Part shown: piece after piece, positions 35,487 to 45,658 of the stretch
Layout: each line of letters starts with the position of its first letter
Numbering within the stretch: the first letter of the stretch is position 1
Assembly (NCBI RefSeq): GCF_010731675.1
Contig: NZ_AP022584.1
Location: 4,402,001-4,466,000, forward strand
Source of the DNA: Mycobacterium marseillense
GTDB taxonomy: Bacteria; Actinomycetota; Actinomycetes; Mycobacteriales; Mycobacteriaceae
Length of the DNA: 64,000 bases
Reading direction: 5' to 3'
Program-made: the position numbers and the translations under genes
The notes under the pieces: model-generated
Database searches by the model: none
Told to the model about the DNA's origin: nothing
Seen by the model: the letters and a program-made list of their open reading frames with translations, nothing else

Positions 35487-36540
35487 CGCGAAGCATGAAC
35501 GTGACCCACTGCGCACCGGCATCTTCGGCGTGGTGCTGGTGGTCTGCGTCGTGCTCATTGCGTTCGGCTACGCCGGGTTACCGTTCTGGCCGCAGGGCAA
35601 GATCTACGACGCCTACTTCAGCGATGCCGGTGGGATCAATCCCGGCAATGCGGTTTACGTCTCGGGTTTCAAGGTCGGCAAAGTGACCTCCGTGGGTCTG
35701 GCCGGCGACAGCGCCAAGATCAGTTTCAGCGTCGACCGCCACGTCGCGGTCGGCGACCAATCGCTGGCCGCGATCCGCACCGACACCATCCTCGGTGAGC
35801 GCTCCATCTCGGTGACCCCGGCAGGCGGCGGCAAGGCGACCACCATCCCGCTCAGTCGCACCACGACGCCGTACACGCTGGCCGGCGCGCTCGAAGACTT
35901 GGGTTCCAATGCCAGCAACCTGAACAAGCCGCAGTTCGAGAAGGCGCTGAACGTGCTGACCAACACGCTGCACGACGCGACTCCCGAGCTGCGCGGCGCG
36001 CTGGACGGTGTGACGTCCCTGTCCCGCACCCTGGACCGACGCGACGAGGCGCTGCAAAGCCTTCTGGCGCATGCGAAGTCGGTCACCGGCGTGTTGTCCC
36101 AGCGCGCCGAGCAGGTCAACAAGCTGGTCGACGACGGTAACGAATTGTTCGCCGCGCTCGACGAGCGCCACCGGGCGCTCGGCCAGCTGATCTCGGGCAT
36201 CCAGGATCTCTCGGCGCAGATTTCCGGGTTCGTCGCCGACAACCGCAGGGAATTCGGGCCCGCGCTGAAAAAGCTCAACGATGTGCTGTCCAACCTCAAC
36301 GAGCGCCGCGACTACATCACCGAGGCCCTCAAGCGGCTGCCCACCTACGCCACCGAGTTGGGTGAGGTGGTCGGTTCGGGTCCCGGCTTCAACGTGAACG
36401 TCTACGGTGTCATCCCGGCGCCGCTGCTCGCGACGATGTTCGACTTCTTCTATCAGCCCGGCAAGATGCCGGCCAGTTTGGCTGACTACCTGCGCGGGTT
36501 GATTCAGGAACGCTGGGTCATCAGGCCGAAGTCACCATGA
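35476..36540 (+). CDS. mce4C: Mce4C
   Basis: A 354-residue Mce protein: anchor at about 14-32 (TGIFGVVLVVCVVLIAFGYA), MCE domain near 40-120 (SDAGGINPGNAVYVSGFKVGKV), helical stalk to about 300. TTG at 35476 is used because GGGGAGG lies 7 bases upstream and the product then begins like its orthologues (KHERDPLRTG). The start lies inside the mce4B end. Its TGA overlaps the mce4D ATG. Confidence 0.93.
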   Translation: MSSNAKHERDPLRTGIFGVVLVVCVVLIAFGYAGLPFWPQGKIYDAYFSDAGGINPGNAVYVSGFKVGKVTSVGLAGDSAKISFSVDRHVAVGDQSLAAIRTDTILGERSISVTPAGGGKATTIPLSRTTTPYTLAGALEDLGSNASNLNKPQFEKALNVLTNTLHDATPELRGALDGVTSLSRTLDRRDEALQSLLAHAKSVTGVLSQRAEQVNKLVDDGNELFAALDERHRALGQLISGIQDLSAQISGFVADNRREFGPALKKLNDVLSNLNERRDYITEALKRLPTYATELGEVVGSGPGFNVNVYGVIPAPLLATMFDFFYQPGKMPASLADYLRGLIQERWVIRPKSP

Positions 36541-37976
36541 TGCAGCGGATCATCGGCAGCCGGGGGCTGCGCTACGCCACCATCATCGCGCTGGTCGCGG
36601 TGCTGGTGGGTGGGGTGTATGTGCTGTCGGCGCAAGCGAATAACCGCAAGATCGTCGGTCACTTCGCCTCGGCGGTCGGTTTGTATCCCGGCGACCAGGT
36701 GCGCATCCTGGGCGTCCCGGTCGGCACCATCGACACGATCGAGCCGCGACCCTCCGATGTCAAGATCACCATGTCGGTGTCTAAGGACGTGAAGGTCCCC
36801 AAGGATGCCAAGGCCATCATCATGTCGCCAAATCTGGTGGCGGCCCGGTTCATCCAGTTGACGCCGGCGTACACCGGAGGCCCGGAGATGGCCGACGGCG
36901 CCAGCATCGGCCCGGACCGCACCGCGGTCCCGGTGGAATGGGACGAGGTGAAGGAGTCGCTGACCCAGCTGGCCGTCCAGCTCGGCCCGACGGCCGGATC
37001 GATGCAGGGGCCGTTGGGCGCGGCGATCAACCAGGCCGCCGACACCTTCGACGGCAAGGGCCAGTCCTTCCACAGCGCCCTGCGTGAGCTCTCGCAAGCC
37101 GCTGGGCGGCTTGGGGATTCGCGCGGCGACATCTTCGGCACGGTCAAAAACCTGCAGGTGGTGATCAACGCCCTGTCATCCAGCAACGAACAGCTTGTCC
37201 AATTCGCCGGTAACGTCGCCTCGGTATCGCAGGTGCTGGCCGACAGCTCGCGCCATCTCGACAACACCCTCGGGACCCTCAACACGGCGCTGTCGGACAT
37301 CCGTGGGTTCCTGCACGAAAACAACTCGACCATCATCGACACGGTCAACAACCTCAACGATTTCGCGAAGACGCTGAGCGACGAGAGCGACGACATCGAG
37401 CAGGTGCTGCACGTGGCGGGGCCGGGTATCGCCAACTTCTACAACATCTACGACCCCGCGCAGGGCACGCTCAACGGCCTTCTGTCGATACCGGAATTCG
37501 CCAACCCCGTGCAGTTCATCTGCGGTGGGTCCTTCGAGACCGCGGCGGGCCCGCGGGCGCCGGACTACTTCAAGCGCGCCGAGCTCTGCCGCGAGCGGCT
37601 GGGTCCGGTGCTGCGCCGGCTCACCGTGAACTATCCACCGGTGATGTTCCACCCGCTCAACACGATCACGGCGTACAAGGGCCAGATCATCTATGACACC
37701 CCGGAGACCCAGGCCAAGGCGGCAACTCCGGTTCCCGAGCTGACCTGGGTCCCGGCCAAGGGCGCCCAGCCGCCGGCCGCGCAGAACCCGGCTGATCTGC
37801 AGGCGCTGCTCGTCCCGCCGGCTCCGCAGGCCGGTGCGGCACCCGGACCCGCGCCGGCCGGTGCCGCTCCCGCCCCCGGTCCCGCTCCGGGAAGCGCGTT
37901 CGGCCCGCTGCCGGGGCCGGCTCCGGGCCAACCGGCGCCTACCGGGCCGGCGGCCGGTTTGGGCGGTGGCGGATGA
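36537..37976 (+). CDS. mce4D: Mce4D
   Basis: A 479-residue Mce protein: anchor about 10-26, MCE domain about 32-115 (VGLYPGDQVRILGVPVGTI), helices to about 310. The C-terminal 60 residues are almost only Pro, Ala and Gly (PAPAGAAPAPGPAPG type) and make it longer than the 451 residues in M. tuberculosis. ATGA overlaps on both sides indicate tight coupling with mce4C and mce4E. Confidence 0.94.
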   Translation: MMQRIIGSRGLRYATIIALVAVLVGGVYVLSAQANNRKIVGHFASAVGLYPGDQVRILGVPVGTIDTIEPRPSDVKITMSVSKDVKVPKDAKAIIMSPNLVAARFIQLTPAYTGGPEMADGASIGPDRTAVPVEWDEVKESLTQLAVQLGPTAGSMQGPLGAAINQAADTFDGKGQSFHSALRELSQAAGRLGDSRGDIFGTVKNLQVVINALSSSNEQLVQFAGNVASVSQVLADSSRHLDNTLGTLNTALSDIRGFLHENNSTIIDTVNNLNDFAKTLSDESDDIEQVLHVAGPGIANFYNIYDPAQGTLNGLLSIPEFANPVQFICGGSFETAAGPRAPDYFKRAELCRERLGPVLRRLTVNYPPVMFHPLNTITAYKGQIIYDTPETQAKAATPVPELTWVPAKGAQPPAAQNPADLQALLVPPAPQAGAAPGPAPAGAAPAPGPAPGSAFGPLPGPAPGQPAPTGPAAGLGGGG

Positions 37977-39127
37977 ACCGAATGTGGTTGCGTGCCAGCG
38001 GATTGGCGGCGGGCAGCGTGCTGCTGGCCGGCTGCCAATTCAACGGCCTGAATTCGTTGGCGATGCCGGGCACCGCCGGTCATGGCAGTGGCGCCTACTC
38101 GGTGACCGTCGAGCTGCCCGACGTGGCAACGCTGCCGCAGAACTCACCGGTGATGGTGGACGACGTCACCGTCGGGAGTGTCGCCGGTATCGCGGCCGAG
38201 CAGCGGGCCGACGGATCGTTCTATGCGGCAGTGAAATTGGCGCTGAACAAGAACGTCGTGCTGCCCGCCAACGCGACCGCGACGGTCGCCCAGACGTCGC
38301 TGCTCGGGTCGATGCACATCGACTTGACCAGGCCAAAGGACAAGCCGGCCGTCGGCCGGCTGACCGACGGGTCGAAAATCGCGGAGGCCAATACCGGCCG
38401 TTACCCCACCACCGAAGAGGTGCTCTCGGCGCTGGGCGTTGTGGTGAACAAGGGCAATGTCGGTGCGCTGGAAGAGATCACCGACGAGACATATCGCGCC
38501 GTCGCGGGCCGGCAGGACCAGTTCGTCGACCTGGTCCCCAGGTTGGCGGAATTGACCTCGGGGCTCAACCGCCAGGTCAACGACATCATCGATGCGGTCG
38601 ACGGGTTGAACCGGTTCTCAGCAGCCCTGGCGCACGATAAGGACAACCTGGGCCGGGCGCTGGACACGTTGCCCGAGGCGATTCGCGTGCTCAACAAGAA
38701 CCGCGACCACATCGTGGAGGCGTTCGGCGCGCTGCACAAGCTGGCGAACGTCACCTCGCACGTGCTGGCCAAAACCAAGACGGACTTCGCCGCGGACATG
38801 AAGGACCTGTACTCGGTCGTGAAGGCGCTCAACGACAACCGGAAGAATTTCGTCACCTCGTTGCAGATCTTGTTGACCTTCCCGTTCCCCAATTACGGCA
38901 TCAAGCAGGCCGTGCGTGGCGACTACCTCAACGTGTTCACCACCTTCGACCTGACCCTGCGGCGGCTCGGTGAGACGTTCTTCACCACGGCCTACTTCGA
39001 CCCGAACATGGCTCACATGGACGAGATCCTCAATCCACCGGACTTCTTGATTGGCGAATTGGCCAACCTGTCCGGACAGGCTGCGGATCCGTTCAAGATT
39101 CCGCCCGGCACGGCTTCGGGACAGTAG
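37973..39127 (+). CDS. mce4E: Mce4E lipoprotein (LprN)
   Basis: A 384-residue Mce lipoprotein. Signal peptide with lipobox LLAG-C21; the mature N-terminus is therefore lipidated. MCE domain about 42-120 (VTVELPDVATLPQNSPVMVDDVTVG), then the helical region and a C-terminal FNxxDLTLRRLGE part. Length is identical to LprN of M. tuberculosis. E-type subunits anchor the tube by lipid instead of a transmembrane helix. Confidence 0.95.
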   Translation: MNRMWLRASGLAAGSVLLAGCQFNGLNSLAMPGTAGHGSGAYSVTVELPDVATLPQNSPVMVDDVTVGSVAGIAAEQRADGSFYAAVKLALNKNVVLPANATATVAQTSLLGSMHIDLTRPKDKPAVGRLTDGSKIAEANTGRYPTTEEVLSALGVVVNKGNVGALEEITDETYRAVAGRQDQFVDLVPRLAELTSGLNRQVNDIIDAVDGLNRFSAALAHDKDNLGRALDTLPEAIRVLNKNRDHIVEAFGALHKLANVTSHVLAKTKTDFAADMKDLYSVVKALNDNRKNFVTSLQILLTFPFPNYGIKQAVRGDYLNVFTTFDLTLRRLGETFFTTAYFDPNMAHMDEILNPPDFLIGELANLSGQAADPFKIPPGTASGQ

Positions 39128-39139
39128 GGGGCGGCGCAG

Positions 39140-40864
39140 ATGCACGACAGACTGACCAAGATCCAGCTGGTGATCTTCGCGGTAATCACTGCCATCACCC
39201 TGACCGTGATGGCGATCTTCTACCTGCGGCTGCCCGCGACGTTCGGTATCGGAACCTACGGCGTGAGCGCCGATTTCACTGCCGGCGGCGGCCTGTACAA
39301 GAATGCCAACGTCACCTACCGAGGCGTGGCGGTCGGCCGTGTCGAGTCGGTGGGTCTGAGCTCCAACGGCGTCATCGCCCAGATGCGGCTCAATAGCGAG
39401 ACCGCCATCCCGTCGAACGTCACCGCCACCGTCAAGAGTGTGTCCGCCGTCGGTGAGCAGTACATCGACCTGGTGCCCCCGGGCTCACCGGCATCAGGCA
39501 AGTTGACCAACGGATCCCGCATCGAGCGGCAGAACACCCGGATCGGCCAGGACGTCGCCGACCTGCTGAAGCGCGCGGAGACACTGGTCAACAGCCTGGG
39601 CGACACCCGGTTGCGAGAGTTGCTGCACGAGACGTTCATCGCGGCGAATGGATCGGGTCCGGAGATGGCCCGGCTCTTCGAGTCGGCCCGGCTGCTGGTG
39701 GACGAGGCCAACGCCAACTATCCGCAAGTCTCGCAGTTGATCGACCAGGCGGGCCCCTTCCTACAGGCCCAGATCCGCGCCGGCGGCGACATCAAGTCAC
39801 TGTCGGATGGCTTGGCGCGGTTCACCTCCGAGGTTCGTCAGGCCGACCCGCAGCTGCGCGACACCCTGGCGACCGCACCAGGCGCCACCGACGAGGCCAG
39901 CACCGCGTTCTCCGGCATCCGCCCCTCCTTCCCGGCGCTGGCCGCCAGCCTGTCCAACCTGGGCCGGGTCGGCGTCATCTACCACAAGTCGATCGAACAG
40001 CTGTTGGTGGTGCTGCCGGCGTTGTTCGCCGCGATCATCACGATGGCGGGCGGACCGCCGCTCGACGAGGGCGGAAAGCTGGACTTCAAGCTCGACCTCA
40101 ACGACCCGCCGCCGTGCGCTGTCGGTTTCCTGCCGCCGCCGCTGATGCGCACTCCCGCGGATGAAACGGTGCGCGAGCTTCCAAGGGACATGTACTGCAA
40201 GACCGCCCAGAACGATCCCAGCACCGTGCGTGGCGCCCGCAACTACCCGTGCCAGGAGTTTCCCGGAAAACGCGCCCCCACGATTCAGCTCTGCCGCGAC
40301 CCCAAGGGCTACGTGCCGATCGGCCGCAACCCGTGGCGCGGCCCCCCGGTGCCCTACGACACCCCGATGACCAACGGGCTGAACGTGTTGCCGCCCAACC
40401 ACTTCCCGTATATCCCGCCGGATGCCGAACCCGATCCCGGCACACCGATCGTCGGGCCGCCGCCCCCGGGCGCGGTGCCTGGGCCGGGGCCGCTGCCCAA
40501 CAAGCAGCCGGCCTTCGCCCCGCCGCCGCCCAACGACAACGGGCCCCCGCCGCCGTTCACCTCGTGGCAGCCACCGGGTGTGCCGCCGGTACCGCCGCAG
40601 CTGCCGTATCCGAAATGGCTGCCCCCGCCGGCGCCGCCGCTGGGGATCAACCCACCGCCGGCGGGACCGGGACCGGAGAAGCCGTGGGGCCCGCCGCCGG
40701 GCGGGCAGCCGCAGGCCAGCGCACCGGCTTACGCCACTTATGACGAGAAGACCGGCGCGTTTGTCGATCCGGCGGGCGGCACTGGTATCTTCGCCGCCGG
40801 CGCCACCGGAACCTCCGGCGCCGAGAACTGGGTGGACCTCATGCTTGATCCAAGGCCTATGTAA
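39140..40864 (+). CDS. mce4F: Mce4F
   Basis: A 574-residue Mce protein, the largest of the set. Anchor about 8-29, MCE domain about 36-115 (FTAGGGLYKNANVTYRGVAVGRV), helical region to about 300, then a Cys-containing domain. A tail of about 170 residues is very rich in Pro (PPPGAVPGPGPLPN and PPAPPLGINPPPAGP) and may reach through the cell wall. Its TAA overlaps the mam4A ATG by one base. Confidence 0.95.
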   Translation: MHDRLTKIQLVIFAVITAITLTVMAIFYLRLPATFGIGTYGVSADFTAGGGLYKNANVTYRGVAVGRVESVGLSSNGVIAQMRLNSETAIPSNVTATVKSVSAVGEQYIDLVPPGSPASGKLTNGSRIERQNTRIGQDVADLLKRAETLVNSLGDTRLRELLHETFIAANGSGPEMARLFESARLLVDEANANYPQVSQLIDQAGPFLQAQIRAGGDIKSLSDGLARFTSEVRQADPQLRDTLATAPGATDEASTAFSGIRPSFPALAASLSNLGRVGVIYHKSIEQLLVVLPALFAAIITMAGGPPLDEGGKLDFKLDLNDPPPCAVGFLPPPLMRTPADETVRELPRDMYCKTAQNDPSTVRGARNYPCQEFPGKRAPTIQLCRDPKGYVPIGRNPWRGPPVPYDTPMTNGLNVLPPNHFPYIPPDAEPDPGTPIVGPPPPGAVPGPGPLPNKQPAFAPPPPNDNGPPPPFTSWQPPGVPPVPPQLPYPKWLPPPAPPLGINPPPAGPGPEKPWGPPPGGQPQASAPAYATYDEKTGAFVDPAGGTGIFAAGATGTSGAENWVDLMLDPRPM

Positions 40865-41583
40865 TGGACCGTGTAATGGACGCTGCCGTGGCAGGCGAAC
40901 AAACAGCCAAGCCGCGGGCTCGTCGTCGAGCCTCGCGCGCGGCGGGGCCCGCCAAGGGTGAGTCCACGCAGGACGTGACGGTCCAGGCCGACGGTCAGGC
41001 CGCGCCGAAGCAGCCCGCGAAACCCGTCAAGGCCCTCAAGTCCATCAAGCCGCCGCCGCGGCGTCAGCCGCACCGCAGCCTGGTGGCGTGGGTCTCGTTC
41101 GCGGCGGCACTATTGGCGGTCGGGGCGTTGGCCGGCTGTGTGGCCGCGCTGATCATCCAGCAACGCCACACCACCGCCGCGCAGGCGCGCGATCAGCGCT
41201 TCGTCGACACCGCCACTCAGACGGTGGTCAACATGTTCAGCTACAAGCAGGACAACATTGACGAGAGCGTCGACCGCTTCATCAACGGCACCAGCGGCCC
41301 GCTGCGGGGGATGCTCGGCGCGAACAACAACGCTGAAAACCTCAAGGCCTTGTTCCGCTCCACCAACGCCACATCGGAAGCCGTCGTCAACGGTGCCGCG
41401 CTGGAAGGCGTTGACGCCGTTGCGAATAACGCATCCGTGCTGGTGTCGGTGCGGGTCACCGTCGCCGACATCGACGGGGTCAACAAGCCGTCCATGCCCT
41501 ATCGCTTGCGTGTCATCGTGCACGAAGACGAATCCGGGCGGATGAGCGGCTACGACCTGAAGTATCCAGACGGGGGTAATTGA
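40864..41583 (+). CDS. mam4A: Mce-associated membrane protein Mam4A
   Basis: A 239-residue protein: a basic, disordered N-terminal 70 residues (RRRASRAAGP, PPPRRQPHR), one membrane helix (about 75-98, WVSFAAALLAVGALAGCVAALII), and an exported NTF2-like domain. It corresponds to Rv3493c, which stabilises the Mce4 complex with related Mam proteins. Linked by overlap to mce4F and mam4B. Confidence 0.92.
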   Translation: MDRVMDAAVAGEQTAKPRARRRASRAAGPAKGESTQDVTVQADGQAAPKQPAKPVKALKSIKPPPRRQPHRSLVAWVSFAAALLAVGALAGCVAALIIQQRHTTAAQARDQRFVDTATQTVVNMFSYKQDNIDESVDRFINGTSGPLRGMLGANNNAENLKALFRSTNATSEAVVNGAALEGVDAVANNASVLVSVRVTVADIDGVNKPSMPYRLRVIVHEDESGRMSGYDLKYPDGGN

Positions 41584-42074
41584 TGCGATGGCGGCGCTGG
41601 CTGCTGGTCGTCGCGGGATACCTTCTGGCCGTGGCGTTCGTCGGGCTGTCCGCGGTGGCCGGCTGGATGTACTGGGGGCGGGTCGAAGCGCGCGGCGAGC
41701 AGGCGGCGCGCGCGGTGTTGCCCGGCCTGGCGGCCAGGGAGATCCCCCAGGTGTTCGCCTATGACTACCAAACCGTCGAGCGGAGTTTGACGGCCGCGTA
41801 CTCCATGTTGACGCCCGACTACCGCGCGGAGTTCCAGAAGAGCGCCAACACCCAGATCATCCCCGAAGCCAAGAAGCGCGAAGTGGTGGTGCAGGCCAAC
41901 GTCGTCGGCGTGGGAGTCATGTCCGCTAAACGGGATTCGGCGGCCGTGATGGTTTACATGAACCGGACGGTCACCGACAAGTCACGCCAGCCGCTGTATG
42001 ACGGCAGCCGGTTGCGGGTCGACTTCAAAAAGATCGGCAAGCAGTGGCTGATCGCCTACATCACGCCGATCTAG
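41583..42074 (+). CDS. mam4B: Mce-associated membrane protein Mam4B
   Basis: A 163-residue protein with an N-terminal membrane helix (about 5-27, RWLLVVAGYLLAVAFVGLSAVAGW) and an exported NTF2-like domain (VERSLTAAYSMLTPDYRAEF, WLIAYITPI). Rv3492c-like, last gene of the mce4 operon. The ATG at 41583 overlaps the mam4A stop; a TTG one codon earlier is less likely. It converges with the next gene across 1 base. Confidence 0.92.
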   Translation: MRWRRWLLVVAGYLLAVAFVGLSAVAGWMYWGRVEARGEQAARAVLPGLAAREIPQVFAYDYQTVERSLTAAYSMLTPDYRAEFQKSANTQIIPEAKKREVVVQANVVGVGVMSAKRDSAAVMVYMNRTVTDKSRQPLYDGSRLRVDFKKIGKQWLIAYITPI

Positions 42075-42075
42075 C

Positions 42076-42654
42076 TCAGTAGCACATCGCAATGCCGTTG
42101 CAGTACAACGGGTAACGCTCGATCGGGCTGGGCGGCGGTCCGATCATCGCCAGTGAGAACGGCTGCTTCTTCATTTCCGGCTCCAGCCCACACACCGGCC
42201 CGTGCAGCGTGGTGTGGGTGCCGCTCATCGTTTCGTCGCTGAACGCGAAGGTTTCGGTGGACGGCGCGGTGCCCCCTCCCGGACATGACACGCCGTTGTC
42301 CTTGTCAATCTTGAATGTCCATAACATGCTCGACATCCGAGCCCGACCGCTGAAATTCTGCAACTTGTCGGCCGCGCTGATCCGCTCGTCCGTGAAACTC
42401 ACGATGTTCAGCGCGCAGTTCATCGCGAAGACGATCGGATCGGAATAGTCGTTCATGTTCCGGGTCCCGGACGGCTGATCGCAGAGCGCCGTGACGGTCC
42501 AGGTCACGCCCGAGACGCCCGCCTCGTTGAAGGAGTAGTTACCGTCCGCCGGTGGACCGAGCGCCTTGGCCGGTTCGCCGGATTGCAACGCGATTCCCGT
42601 TGCGACGGCAGTGCAGACGGCGGCACCCGCGGCCATTCCGTGACGGAGCTTCAT
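42076..42654 (-). CDS. secreted protein (Rv3491-like)
   Basis: A 192-residue exported protein: signal peptide residues 1-31 (MKLRHGMAAGAAVCTAVATGIAL..AKA), then a domain with five Cys (CDQP, NCAL, CPGGG, VCGLE, YCNG, with a final MCY making six) that probably forms disulfides. Length equals that of Rv3491. Function unknown. The ATG at 42654 is chosen since the signal peptide begins there. Confidence 0.88.
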   Translation of the reverse strand: MKLRHGMAAGAAVCTAVATGIALQSGEPAKALGPPADGNYSFNEAGVSGVTWTVTALCDQPSGTRNMNDYSDPIVFAMNCALNIVSFTDERISAADKLQNFSGRARMSSMLWTFKIDKDNGVSCPGGGTAPSTETFAFSDETMSGTHTTLHGPVCGLEPEMKKQPFSLAMIGPPPSPIERYPLYCNGIAMCY

Positions 42655-42740
42655 GGGACTCTTTCTCCTTCGCGTGCGACGCTGCACCCGAGTATCACAG
42701 CGTTGGCGCGCCAACACCATGGGTTCCCGGCGCATCCGGG

Positions 42741-44222
42741 CTAATCGGCGTCATGGGGCCGCGCCTCGGCGAGCGCATCGAGGAATGACCGTGCCCAGCG
42801 GTCGACGTCGTGGGCGAGCACCTGGCGGCGCAGCGACCGCATGCGCCGCCGTCCGTCCTCGGCGGACTGGTTGAGCGCGGCCTCGATGGCGTCCTTGACC
42901 CCTTCGAGGTCGTGCGGGTTGACCAGGTACGCCTGCCGCAGTTCGGCGGCGGCCCCGGTGAATTCGGACAGCACGAGCGCGCCACCCAGATCGCTGCGGC
43001 AGGCGACGTACTCCTTGGCGACCAGGTTCATCCCGTCGCGCAGCGGGGTGACCAGCATGACGTCGGCGGCCACGAAGAAGGCGATGAGTTCGTCGCGGGG
43101 GACCGGCCGGTGCAGGTAGTGCACCACCGGATGCCCGACTTCGCCGTACTCGCCGTTGATATGGCCGACTTGGCGTTCGATGTCGTTGCGCAGCTGCTGG
43201 TAACTGTCCACCCGCTCGCGGCTCGGTGTCGCCAACTGGATCAGCACCGTGTCGTCACGCTTGGCGCGGCCTTCGGCGAGCAGTTCCGAAAAGGCTTTCA
43301 GCCGAACGTCGATGCCCTTGGTGTAGTCCAGCCGGTCGACGCCGAGCAGCACCTTGCGGGGGTTGCCGAGTTCGGCCCGAATCTCCTTGGCGCGACGCCT
43401 GATATCGCGGTGTCGGGCCGTCTGGTCGAGCGCAGTGGAGTCGATGGAGATAGGGAAAGCGCCCACCCGGACGACGCGGGAGTCGACCTCGACCTCGCCG
43501 TAGCGCGACCGTACCCCGACCGCCCCGCGCGACGTGTTGGCTCCGATCAGCCGCCGGGACAGGAACAGGAAGTTCTGCGCACCGCCGGACAGGTGGAATC
43601 CGACGAGGTCGGCGCCCAGCAGGCCCTTGACGATCTCGGTCCGCCAGGGCAGCTGCATGAACAGTTCCACCGGCGGGAAGGGGATGTGCAGGAAGAAGCC
43701 GATGGTCAGATCGGGGCGCATTTCGCGCAGCATCGCCGGGACCAGTTGCAGCTGGTAGTCCTGCACCCACACGGTCGCGCCGCGCGCGGCGGCACGCGAG
43801 GTGGCCTCGGCGAAGCGACGGTTGACGATGACGTAGCGCTCCCACCATTCGCGGTGGTAGATCGGCTTGACGATGACGTCGTGATACAGGGGCCACAGCG
43901 TGGCGTTGGAGAAGCCCTCGTAGTACTCGGCGACGTCGCCGGCGCTCAGCTTGACCGGCCGAAGTTCCAGGTCGTCCTGGACGATGGGCGCGTCTTCGTG
44001 GTCGACGTCCTCGTCGACGACGCCGGGCCAGCCGACCCACGCCCCGCGCCGTCGGCGCAGTAGGGGCTCCAGGGCGGTGACCAGTCCGCCGGGGCTGCGC
44101 TTCCAGGCCGTGGTGCCGTCGGGAAGCACCTCCCGGTCTACCGGCAGCCGGTTGGCAACGACGACGAAGTCGGAATTCCCGAATTTGGCTGCCTTGGAGC
44201 TTCGCCCTCCCCCGGGAGCCAT
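42741..44222 (-). CDS. otsA: trehalose-6-phosphate synthase
   Basis: A 493-residue GT20 glycosyltransferase that makes trehalose-6-phosphate from (N)DP-glucose and glucose-6-phosphate; trehalose is needed for mycobacterial glycolipids. Features: NRLPVDRE and [15 protein letters not shown] at the N-terminus, [46 protein letters not shown], and the nucleotide-site [16 protein letters not shown]. Its ATG touches the stop of the 54-codon gene just upstream. Confidence 0.95.
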   Translation of the reverse strand: MAPGGGRSSKAAKFGNSDFVVVANRLPVDREVLPDGTTAWKRSPGGLVTALEPLLRRRRGAWVGWPGVVDEDVDHEDAPIVQDDLELRPVKLSAGDVAEYYEGFSNATLWPLYHDVIVKPIYHREWWERYVIVNRRFAEATSRAAARGATVWVQDYQLQLVPAMLREMRPDLTIGFFLHIPFPPVELFMQLPWRTEIVKGLLGADLVGFHLSGGAQNFLFLSRRLIGANTSRGAVGVRSRYGEVEVDSRVVRVGAFPISIDSTALDQTARHRDIRRRAKEIRAELGNPRKVLLGVDRLDYTKGIDVRLKAFSELLAEGRAKRDDTVLIQLATPSRERVDSYQQLRNDIERQVGHINGEYGEVGHPVVHYLHRPVPRDELIAFFVAADVMLVTPLRDGMNLVAKEYVACRSDLGGALVLSEFTGAAAELRQAYLVNPHDLEGVKDAIEAALNQSAEDGRRRMRSLRRQVLAHDVDRWARSFLDALAEARPHDAD

Positions 44223-44387
44223 TTATGCGTCGAGTTTCGCCGGCCCAATACCCAGCATGGACAGAAAAACCCGGCATTCGTCGGCGTCGGTGGCATACGC
44301 CGCGACGACCCGCCTGGCCTGGCTCGCAGTGCTGTCCGCCACCGGCTCGACATCGCCGATTTCGCCAGGATCAGATTTCGTAGGCAT
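44223..44387 (-). CDS. 54-residue conserved protein upstream of otsA (Rv3489-like)
   Basis: A 54-residue soluble peptide that starts MPTKSDPGEIGDVEPV and ends FLSMLGIGPAKLDA, with one Cys in DADECRVFL. It corresponds to Rv3489 in size, sequence and place. Its TAA directly abuts the otsA ATG with no gap, so it is surely co-transcribed and coupled. No known domain; a regulatory or stabilising partner of OtsA is only a guess. Confidence 0.8.
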   Translation of the reverse strand: MPTKSDPGEIGDVEPVADSTASQARRVVAAYATDADECRVFLSMLGIGPAKLDA

Positions 44388-44620
44388 GACTTAACTGTAG
44401 GCGACGCGAGTGACCGGGCGCAGCCCGTCTCACCAGCTAACGGGCGTCGGACGCATTTATGGCTGGTTTGCAGGGCTTCGCCGCGCCGCTCGCGAAGTCA
44501 CGATCGGACGGCGCGCACCGCCGGCGGGGACTCCCGGCGCGTGCCCCCAGCGCGGTCCCGGTTACACACTGGCCGTAATCTGTAAACAAGGCCAATTCAA
44601 CGACGAACGAGGTGGGCGGA

Positions 44621-45556
44621 ATGACAGTCTCCGAGCAAGCCGAAGCCGGGGCGGACGGCGCCAACGCCCCGGAGCTCGTGGCCTACGAAACCCTCGACGA
44701 GGGCCGCATCGCGCGGATCTGGCTGAACCGGCCCGAAGCCCACAATGCGCAAAGTCGCGGCCTGCTGGTCCAGCTCGACGAGGCCTTCGGCCGCGCCGAG
44801 GCCGACGACACCGTTCGCGTGGTGATCCTGGCGGCGCGTGGCAGGAACTTTTCCGCCGGCCACGACCTGGGTTCCGAGCAGGCACTGGCCGAGCGCGCAC
44901 CGGGCCCGGGGCAGCATCCGAGCTTCCGCTCGCGCGGGGCCACGCTCGAGCCGATCATGGAGAAGCTGTACCACCAGGAGTGGCACTACTTCTTCGAAAA
45001 CACCTGCCGCTGGCGCGATTTGCGCAAGATCACCATCGCCCAGGTGCAGGGCAACGCGATCTCGGCCGGTCTGATGTTGATCTGGGCGTGCGACCTGATC
45101 GTCGCGGCCGACAATGCAAAGTTCAGCGACGTCGTCGCGGTCCGGTTGGGTATGCCGGGTGTCGAATATTACGCTCACCCTTGGGAATTCGGGCCGCGCA
45201 AGGCCAAAGAGCTGCTGTTGACCGGTGATTCGATCGACGCGGACGAGGCGCACCGGCTGGGTATGGTGTCCAAGGTTTTCGCTGTCGACGAATTAGAGGA
45301 AAAGACACTCGAATTCGCGCGACGCATCGCCGAGCGGCCCACGATGGCGTCGCTGCTCATCAAGGATTCGGTCAACGCCGCCTCCGACGCGATGGGGTAC
45401 ACCGAGGCGCTGCGCCACGCTTTCCACGTGCATCTGCTGGGGCATGCCCATTGGGCGGCGTTCAACGAGAATCGGTGGCCGGTTGGCCAGCCTCCGCACG
45501 TCGAGGATTGGCGTGACGCGAAGCCGACGAAGGTGGCGCGCCGCGATACGCCGTAG
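44621..45556 (+). CDS. enoyl-CoA hydratase/isomerase family protein
   Basis: A 311-residue crotonase-fold protein. VVILAARGRNFSAGHDLGSEQ (oxyanion hole) and VQGNAISAGLMLIWACDLIVAADNAKF are clear. The insert before the second motif (HQEWHYFFENTCRWRDLRK) and a long C-terminal His-rich helix (HAFHVHLLGHAHWAAFNENRW) mark a particular subfamily. The substrate is unknown. ATG at 44621 has AGGTGGGCGGA just ahead; GTG at 44612 is an alternative. The upstream 44388-44620 stretch holds no other gene. Confidence 0.88.
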   Translation: MTVSEQAEAGADGANAPELVAYETLDEGRIARIWLNRPEAHNAQSRGLLVQLDEAFGRAEADDTVRVVILAARGRNFSAGHDLGSEQALAERAPGPGQHPSFRSRGATLEPIMEKLYHQEWHYFFENTCRWRDLRKITIAQVQGNAISAGLMLIWACDLIVAADNAKFSDVVAVRLGMPGVEYYAHPWEFGPRKAKELLLTGDSIDADEAHRLGMVSKVFAVDELEEKTLEFARRIAERPTMASLLIKDSVNAASDAMGYTEALRHAFHVHLLGHAHWAAFNENRWPVGQPPHVEDWRDAKPTKVARRDTP

Positions 45557-45627
45557 CGCCGGGCGGCGCAGGACCTAACGAGACCGGGGGTAGCGATATT
45601 CCCCCCGAGGGGACATGCTTCTATAGC

Positions 45628-45641
45628 TAGAACCTGTTCCA
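45628..45641. promoter_or_regulatory. KstR-like operator upstream of an SDR outside the core sterol genes
   Basis: TAGAACCTGTTCCA matches the KstR palindrome at every fixed position except one. It ends 17 bases before the GTG of the SDR gene at 45659. A related TetR-family regulator with a similar motif is the alternative reader. Confidence 0.65.
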
Positions 45642-45658
45642 GTTTGAAAGGGCCTCGC

